Shown here: positions 7,442 through 12,088 of the stretch, piece by piece
How the letters are laid out: the number at the start of each line of letters is the position of its first letter
Numbering within the stretch: position 1 is the first letter of the stretch
Origin: Polaromonas sp.
GTDB taxonomy: Bacteria > Pseudomonadota > Gammaproteobacteria > Burkholderiales > Burkholderiaceae_C
Direction: 5' to 3'
DNA: 12,088 bases
Assembly: GCA_026786065.1 (NCBI GenBank)
Contig: JAJAYS010000352.1
Span: 1-12,088 of the forward strand
Notes under the pieces: generated by a model
The model's input: the letters and a program-made list of their open reading frames with translations, nothing else
Told to the model about the DNA's origin: nothing
Databases searched by the model: none
Position numbers and translations under genes: made by a program

Positions 7442-10381
7442 ATGCAAACCACCTCCCAAACAATCCCTGAAAATCCTAGCGGGTTTTCCGGCGCCGCAGC
7501 GCTCGGCCGCACCAGCGGACAGAGCAATCCGCTGGCCCACCACCAGATCATTCGCCGCAATGGCGCGGTGGTGCCCTGCGAGCCCAACAAAATCGCCGTG
7601 GCGATGATGAAGGCTTTTTTGGGAGTTCACGGCACGCAGGGCGCCGCCTCTGCCAGCGTGCGCGAAACCGTTGACCAGCTAACTCATGCTGTCATGCGGG
7701 CACTGGTCCGCTCGCGTCCGGGCGGCGGCACTTTTCATATTGAAGACGTTCAGGATCAGGTTGAACTGGGCTTGATGCGTGGCGGCCACCATGAGATCGC
7801 ACGGGCTTACGTCCTGTACCGCGAAAAGCGCACTCAGGAGCGCACTCGCAACATGCAAAGTACCGCCGCGTCCGTCGTTCCCCTGTTGCACGTGATGGAC
7901 AACGGCAAAAAGGTGGCGCTTGACGTCGTCAAGCTGACGGCGCTGATTGAGGCGTCCTGCGCCAATCTGGGCGCCGGAGTCTCCCCCGAACCCATCTTGA
8001 TAGAAACCATGCGCAATCTGTACGACGGCGTGCCTATCGACGAGGTGTACAAGGCCTCCATCCTGGCTGCGCGCACGCTAATCGAAAGAGACCCCGACTA
8101 CACCTATGCCACTGCGCGTCTTTTAATGCACGCCATCCGCCGTGAGGTTCTGGGTGAAGAGGTGGACCAGCAAGCAATGCAGGCCCGCTACGCAGAATAT
8201 TTCCCACAGTTCATTGCCAAAGGTGTCAAGAACGAGCTTCTGGATGAAAAGCTCCAGCAGTTCGATCTGGAACGACTGGGAGCGGCGTTGAAGCCCGAGC
8301 GTGACCTGAAGTTTGACTACCTTGGTCTGCAGACCCTGTTCGACCGGTATTTCCTGCATGTCCGCAAACAGCGCATCGAACTGCCGCAGGCATTCTTCAT
8401 GCGCGTCGCAATGGGCCTTTCGCTGAACGAAATTGATCGTGAGGCGCGCGCCATCGAGTTTTACGAGGTGTTGTCGTCGTTCGATTTCATGTCGAGCACA
8501 CCGACGCTGTTCAATGCGGGCACGCTGCGCTCGCAACTGTCGTCCTGCTATCTCACTACGGTAGCCGACGATCTGGGGGGGATTTACGACGCCATCAAGG
8601 AAAACGCCTTGCTGTCCAAGTTCGCGGGCGGTCTGGGCAACGACTGGACGCCGGTGCGCGCACTTGGCGCCCACATCAAAGGTACCAACGGCGAGTCACA
8701 GGGCGTGGTGCCCTTCCTGAAAGTGGTCAACGACACGGCCGTCGCTGTTAACCAGGGCGGCAAGCGCAAGGGCGCGGTCTGCGCGTATCTGGAAACCTGG
8801 CACTTGGACATCGAGGAGTTTCTGGAGCTACGCAAGAACACCGGCGACGACCGCCGACGCACCCACGACATGAATACCGCCAACTGGATCCCGGACCTGT
8901 TCATGCGCCGGGTGATGGAAGGCGGAAGCTGGACCCTGTTCTCCCCCTCCGACACGCCTGATTTGCATGACAAGTACGGCAAGGAGTTCGAGAGCATCTA
9001 CACGGCCTACGAGGCGGGAGCCGAGCGCGGCGAAGTCAAGCCCTCCCGCAAGCTCCAGGCTACTGACATGTGGCGCAAGATGCTGTCGATGCTGTTTGAA
9101 ACTGGCCACCCCTGGATCACGTTCAAAGACGCCTGCAATATTCGCTCGCCGCAGCAGCATACCGGCGTCGTTCACTCGTCCAACCTGTGTACCGAAATTA
9201 CGCTGAACACCAGCGAAACCGAAACTGCCGTCTGCAATCTGGGCTCGGTCAATCTGGTTCAGCATTTGATGGCCGGCGCCGACGGTGTCAAGATTGTTGA
9301 TCATGCCAAACTAAAAAAGACCATCACCACCGCGATGCGCATGCTCGACAACGTGATCGACATCAATTATTACGCCGTAAAGAAAGCGCGCGACTCCAAT
9401 ATGCGGCACCGACCTGTAGGTCTGGGCATCATGGGTTTTCAGGATTGCCTGTACGAACTGCGCGTGCCCTACGCCTCCGATGCAGCGGTGGACTTCGCTG
9501 ACAAATCGATGGAAGCGGTCTGCTACCACGCCTATTGGGCTTCGACCGAATTGGCCCGCGAGCGCGGCAAGTACGCCAGCTACAAGGGCTCGCTCTGGGA
9601 CCAGGGCATCTTGCCGCTCGATACCCTCGACATGCTGGCCGAGGCACGCGGGGGCTATGTCGAGGTTGACAGGTCTGCAACGCTGGACTGGGACGCTCTG
9701 CGTCGCAAGATAGCGCAAGACGGCATGCGCAACTCCAATTGCGTGGCGATCGCGCCAACTGCAACCATCTCCAACATCATCGGTGTAGATGCCTGTATCG
9801 AGCCGTGCTTTGGCAACCTTTCGGTCAAATCCAACCTTTCTGGTGAGTTCACCGTCATCAACAGTTATCTGGTGCGCGACCTGAAACGTCTGGGCTTGTG
9901 GGACAGCGTCATGCTGGTCGATTTGAAGCACTTTGACGGTTCGCTGCGCCCGATAGACCGAGTGCCTAACGACATCAAAACGCTTTATGCGACTGCATTC
10001 GAGGTTGATTCTTCATGGATAGTAGAGGCTGCCTCGCGCCGTCAAAAATGGATAGACCAGGCGCAGTCGCTGAATATCTACATGTCGGGCGCATCCGGGA
10101 AAAAGCTCGACGACACCTACAAACTGGCTTGGGTGCGCGGCCTAAAAACCACTTATTACCTTCGCACCATTGGTGCAACACACGCTGAAAAATCTACCGT
10201 AAAAGCCGGCAAGATGAATGCAGTCTCGTCGGGTGGAGAAGCGGTGAATGCCGACTTCAATCCGGCCTCCAATAGTCTTGATTCCGCTGTAGCCGCAGCC
10301 CGCCTGCAGCTGAGTTCAGCGCCCGCCACCGACATCAAGTTCTGTGCGATAGACGATCCCGGCTGCGAGGCTTGCCAATAA
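7442..10381 (+). CDS. nrdA: Class Ia ribonucleoside-diphosphate reductase, alpha subunit NrdA
   Basis: NrdA is the catalytic subunit that reduces ribonucleoside diphosphates to deoxy forms for DNA synthesis, working with the NrdB radical subunit. The protein is 979 aa against 761 in E. coli. The extra length is an additional N-terminal ATP-cone (about 34-130, HQIIRRNGAVVPCEPNKIAV), followed by a second cone-like region (about 148-236) that aligns by position with the single E. coli cone. Active-site residues are present: C369 (SSCYLTT) and C598 (AVCNLGSVNL) as the redox pair, N581/C583/E585 in SNLCTEI as the radical-cysteine site, Y905-Y906 (TTYYLR) in the radical-transfer path, and the C-terminal pair C975/C978 (GCEACQ) for regeneration by thioredoxin or glutaredoxin. 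The ATG at 7442 follows GAGAG (7431-7435) by 6 nt. Paired NrdR boxes lie upstream, and nrdB follows after 135 bp. Confidence 0.97.
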   Translation: MQTTSQTIPENPSGFSGAAALGRTSGQSNPLAHHQIIRRNGAVVPCEPNKIAVAMMKAFLGVHGTQGAASASVRETVDQLTHAVMRALVRSRPGGGTFHIEDVQDQVELGLMRGGHHEIARAYVLYREKRTQERTRNMQSTAASVVPLLHVMDNGKKVALDVVKLTALIEASCANLGAGVSPEPILIETMRNLYDGVPIDEVYKASILAARTLIERDPDYTYATARLLMHAIRREVLGEEVDQQAMQARYAEYFPQFIAKGVKNELLDEKLQQFDLERLGAALKPERDLKFDYLGLQTLFDRYFLHVRKQRIELPQAFFMRVAMGLSLNEIDREARAIEFYEVLSSFDFMSSTPTLFNAGTLRSQLSSCYLTTVADDLGGIYDAIKENALLSKFAGGLGNDWTPVRALGAHIKGTNGESQGVVPFLKVVNDTAVAVNQGGKRKGAVCAYLETWHLDIEEFLELRKNTGDDRRRTHDMNTANWIPDLFMRRVMEGGSWTLFSPSDTPDLHDKYGKEFESIYTAYEAGAERGEVKPSRKLQATDMWRKMLSMLFETGHPWITFKDACNIRSPQQHTGVVHSSNLCTEITLNTSETETAVCNLGSVNLVQHLMAGADGVKIVDHAKLKKTITTAMRMLDNVIDINYYAVKKARDSNMRHRPVGLGIMGFQDCLYELRVPYASDAAVDFADKSMEAVCYHAYWASTELARERGKYASYKGSLWDQGILPLDTLDMLAEARGGYVEVDRSATLDWDALRRKIAQDGMRNSNCVAIAPTATISNIIGVDACIEPCFGNLSVKSNLSGEFTVINSYLVRDLKRLGLWDSVMLVDLKHFDGSLRPIDRVPNDIKTLYATAFEVDSSWIVEAASRRQKWIDQAQSLNIYMSGASGKKLDDTYKLAWVRGLKTTYYLRTIGATHAEKSTVKAGKMNAVSSGGEAVNADFNPASNSLDSAVAAARLQLSSAPATDIKFCAIDDPGCEACQ

Positions 10382-10427
10382 AAAAAGCATCGCGTCAGGA
10401 GTTAAAAATTTGCGCCACATTCGACGT

Positions 10428-10475
10428 AATTGAGCAACACAAAAGCGCAGTAGTCCGAACCATCGCTTCTCAATT
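10428..10475 (+). other. Possible bulged stem-loop in the nrdA-nrdB spacer
   Basis: AATTGAG (10428-10434) pairs with CTCAATT (10469-10475), and AAGCG (10443-10447) pairs with CGCTT (10464-10468). On the right arm the two segments abut directly; on the left they are split by an 8-nt bulge. A competing pairing of AGCAAC (10433-10438) with GTTGCT (10479-10484) would exclude the outer stem. The 135-nt spacer has no coding frame of note and no convincing promoter. The structure could tune the nrdA:nrdB ratio or mRNA stability, but that is inference. Confidence 0.35.
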
Positions 10476-10516
10476 CGAGTTGCTGCTTTCATAATCCCAA
10501 AGTATTGGAACCCTCT

Positions 10517-11749
10517 ATGTTGACCTGGGACGAAGAAGTCAAACCTTCCCTGCAAAATTCTTTGAGCAACGGCCCGACGCCCAGCCGCTCGAACGAACCT
10601 TCGCCTTCTTTTTCTGCCTCGCCGTCCGCGCAATCCAAAACCAAGTTGCGCTTGCTGGACGACGGCACGGCCTACCATACGCCCGCCTCGATCGCGTCAA
10701 CCAGCAACGCTGTATCGGCGCCAGCAGTCGCCAAGCGCGTTAGAGCGGCGGACAAGCGCATCATCAATGGCCAGACCGATGTAAACCAGCTGGTTCCGTT
10801 CAAATACAAATGGGCTTGGGAAAAATACCTTGCCACCTGCGCCAACCACTGGATGCCGCAGGAAGTCAATATGACCCGCGACATTGCGCTCTGGAAAGAC
10901 CCGAATGGGCTGACCGAAGACGAGCGCCGACTGGTCAAGCGCAACCTCGGCTTTTTCGTCACAGCGGACTCGCTGGCAGCCAACAACATCGTACTGGGCA
11001 CCTACCGGCACATCACGGCGCCAGAATGCCGGCAGTTTCTGCTGCGCCAAGCTTTTGAAGAAGCCATTCACACCCACGCCTACCAGTACATTACCGAATC
11101 GCTTGGGCTTGACGAGAGCGAGATCTTCAACGCCTACAACGAAGTGCAATCCATCAAGGACAAAGATCAGTTCCTGATTCCATTCATAGAAGTCATCTCC
11201 GATCCGCATTTCAAGACTGGTACGCCCGAAGCCGACCAGACGCTGCTCAAGTCGCTGATTGTTTTCGCTTGCCTGATGGAAGGTCTGTTTTTCTACGTCG
11301 GTTTCACGCAAATCCTGGCGTTGGGGCGTCAGAACAAGATGACCGGCGCAGCCGAGCAGTACCAGTACATCCTGCGCGACGAATCAATGCACTGCAATTT
11401 CGGCATCGACCTCATAAACCAACTCAAGCTTGAGAACCCGCATTTGTGGACGGCCGAGTTCAAGGCAGAAATCAAAGCACTGTTTCTCAAGGCGGTGGAG
11501 CTCGAGTACCGCTACGCCGAAGACACCATGCCGCGTGGCGTGCTCGGTCTCAATGCATCGATGTTCAAAGGGTACCTGCGCTACATCGCAAATCGACGCG
11601 CAACGCAAATTGGACTTGAAACTCTTTTCCCTAACGAGGAAAATCCGTTCCCATGGATGAGCGAGATGATCGATCTCAAGAAAGAGCGAAATTTTTTCGA
11701 AACCCGAGTGATCGAGTACCAGTCTGGCGGCGCTCTCTCTTGGGATTGA
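10517..11749 (+). CDS. nrdB: Class Ia ribonucleoside-diphosphate reductase, beta subunit NrdB
   Basis: NrdB houses the di-iron site and tyrosyl radical that NrdA needs. I start at ATG 10517 (410 aa, [12 protein letters not shown]); the frame also opens at a TTG at 10505, but MLTWDEE- is the family-like start. The Shine-Dalgarno is weak (GGA at 10507-10509). Iron ligands and radical site are all present: D151 ([12 protein letters not shown]), E182 and H185 with radical tyrosine Y189 ([11 protein letters not shown]), E255 ([13 protein letters not shown]), and E289/H292 (RDESMHCNF). It is therefore a standard Tyr-radical Fe enzyme by sequence. Residues about 10-72 are a Ser/Pro/Ala-rich low-complexity extension before the conserved core (about 74 onward, [20 protein letters not shown]). 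The C-terminus, GGALSWD, is the tail expected to dock into NrdA. It lies 135 bp after nrdA and is presumably in the same operon. Confidence 0.97.
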   Translation: MLTWDEEVKPSLQNSLSNGPTPSRSNEPSPSFSASPSAQSKTKLRLLDDGTAYHTPASIASTSNAVSAPAVAKRVRAADKRIINGQTDVNQLVPFKYKWAWEKYLATCANHWMPQEVNMTRDIALWKDPNGLTEDERRLVKRNLGFFVTADSLAANNIVLGTYRHITAPECRQFLLRQAFEEAIHTHAYQYITESLGLDESEIFNAYNEVQSIKDKDQFLIPFIEVISDPHFKTGTPEADQTLLKSLIVFACLMEGLFFYVGFTQILALGRQNKMTGAAEQYQYILRDESMHCNFGIDLINQLKLENPHLWTAEFKAEIKALFLKAVELEYRYAEDTMPRGVLGLNASMFKGYLRYIANRRATQIGLETLFPNEENPFPWMSEMIDLKKERNFFETRVIEYQSGGALSWD

Positions 11750-11780
11750 TGACAGAGTTTTACAGAAAACACCCTGAACA

Positions 11781-11888
11781 ATGATTTCCCGAATTGCAAT
11801 GACCACCGACAGCGCCAAAGAGCGCGAGATGGGCTTTGCTCCTGTGTTCTCGGCGCTGGGCCCGGTATCCAAAGGCCTAACGCCGTGA
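11781..11888 (+). CDS. Possible 35-residue hypothetical protein
   Basis: Between nrdB and the histone-like gene, an ATG at 11781 opens a frame ending at TGA 11886-11888. It begins MISRIAMTTDSAKEREMGFA and ends ALGPVSKGLTP. Codon choice in the middle looks coding-like (ACC ACC GAC AGC GCC), but there is no Shine-Dalgarno upstream and I recognise no family. An internal ATG at 11799 is an alternative start. It may be a small protein, a scrap of a decayed gene, or chance. The 197-bp gap otherwise holds only a weak GTTTT-ACAG-AAAAC inverted repeat (11757-11770), not a convincing terminator. Confidence 0.25.
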   Translation: MISRIAMTTDSAKEREMGFAPVFSALGPVSKGLTP

Positions 11889-11934
11889 ATCGCTTTGCGT
11901 ACTCCAGACGCGAAGTGCTCTTTGCAATGTGATC

Positions 11935-11940
11935 AAGGAG
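11935..11940 (+). promoter_or_regulatory. Strong ribosome binding site of the histone H1-like gene
   Basis: AAGGAG lies 6 nt before the ATG at 11947. It is the strongest Shine-Dalgarno in the window and fixes the start, in keeping with an abundant nucleoid protein. Confidence 0.8.
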
Positions 11941-11946
11941 AAAACT

Positions 11947-12088
11947 ATGGCAACTGCGAAAAAACCAGCAGCAAAAAAAGCTGCATCGAAGAAGGCGCCG
12001 GCTAAAAAAGTAGCGGCCAAAAAAGCTCCCGCCAAAAAAATGGCAGCCAAGAAAGCACCAGCAAAAAAAGTAGCGGCCAAAAAAGCCC
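11947..12088 (+). CDS. Histone H1-like DNA-binding protein, partial
   Basis: The first 47 codons read MATAKKPAAKKAASKKAPAK and continue as repeats of AKK(V/M)AAKKAP. This Lys/Ala/Pro pattern is that of eukaryotic histone H1 tails and of bacterial H1-like proteins such as Bordetella BpH1 and the AlgP/HctB group, which bind DNA non-specifically and help compact the nucleoid. There is no folded domain or signal peptide in the visible part. The gene is cut by the right edge, so length and C-terminus are unknown. Such genes vary in repeat number between strains. The start is fixed by a strong AAGGAG. The minus-strand frame over this region is only the low-complexity complement. Confidence 0.9.
   Translation, partial: MATAKKPAAKKAASKKAPAKKVAAKKAPAKKMAAKKAPAKKVAAKKA
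12004..12086 (+). repeat. 60-bp repeat inside the histone H1-like gene
   Basis: A 23-nt stretch beginning AAAAAAGTAGCGGCC occurs at 12004-12026 and recurs identically at 12064-12086, a 60-bp period encoding a 20-residue unit of the type AKKVAAKKAPAKKMAAKKAP. Within the unit a 30-bp sub-period is visible at the protein level with synonymous codon differences. Only the first copy and part of the second are inside the window. Confidence 0.75.

Noticed and set aside
7345..7470. Forty-one-codon frame in the nrdA leader starting at ATG 7345
   Set aside because: It has no Shine-Dalgarno, overlaps the nrdA start out of frame, and shows no sign of coding.
8123..9931. Several minus-strand frames (up to 206 codons) within nrdA
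   Set aside because: They are antisense shadows of a conserved gene.
10505..10516. TTG start for nrdB four codons upstream
   Set aside because: The family N-terminus begins MLTWDEE at 10517, and the TTG has no better ribosome-binding site.
11757..11770. GTTTT-ACAG-AAAAC as an nrdB terminator
   Set aside because: The stem is short and AT-only and lacks a following T-run, so it does not meet the form of an intrinsic terminator.
11877..12080. Minus-strand Ala/Phe-rich 67-codon frame
   Set aside because: It is the complement of the lysine/alanine repeats in the histone H1-like gene and is low-complexity artefact.

Overview
The window looks like a conserved chromosomal segment of a betaproteobacterium, most likely order Burkholderiales and probably near Comamonadaceae (Polaromonas/Rhodoferax/Variovorax-like). 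This rests on recalled family features: GC-rich coding DNA, the order ffh | ypjD-like – PP0621-like – pilS – pilR – ampD, then nrdA – nrdB and a lysine/alanine-rich histone H1-like gene, and the wording of the Ffh, PilS and NrdB proteins. No database search was run, so the taxon is inference.

Layout. Positions 1-460 (minus strand) hold a decayed AAA/DUF4143-type ATPase gene with at least two frameshifts and one nonsense codon; it runs off the left edge. Positions 461-600 hold no recognisable gene. ffh (601-1959, minus) encodes the signal recognition particle GTPase and is divergent from a plus-strand cluster across a 206-bp gap with a plausible ffh promoter. The plus-strand cluster is tightly packed: a CcsA/YpjD-like membrane protein (2166-2966), a PP0621-like small Cys/His protein with an ATGA overlap (2963-3202), pilS (3266-4984), pilR (4987-6435) and ampD (6422-7018, overlapping pilR by 14 nt). 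PilS/PilR form a membrane sensor kinase and a sigma54-dependent activator for type IV pilus genes. AmpD cleaves anhydro-muropeptides during cell-wall recycling.

A 423-bp gap (7019-7441) separates ampD from nrdA. It carries two 16-bp palindromes (7205-7220 and 7237-7252, centres 32 bp apart) that match the NrdR-box pair architecture, with a sigma70-like promoter (TTGTAA-17-TATAGT) interleaved so that the -10 lies inside box 2. nrdA (7442-10381) and nrdB (10517-11749) encode the class Ia ribonucleotide reductase. NrdA is long (979 aa) because it has two N-terminal ATP-cone regions, as in the Pseudomonas aeruginosa type. The 135-bp nrdA-nrdB gap can fold into a bulged stem. After nrdB comes a possible 35-codon ORF, then the start of a histone H1-like gene with a strong ribosome binding site and a 60-bp internal repeat, cut by the right edge.

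Most of the window is core housekeeping DNA. I see no defence island, CRISPR array, prophage, intact insertion sequence, tRNA or rRNA, and no convincing undescribed multi-gene system. The points most worth a second look are the decayed ATPase, the NrdR/promoter overlap with its upstream palindromes, the GAYTGS loop in PilR, the nrdA-nrdB spacer and the tiny ORFs.
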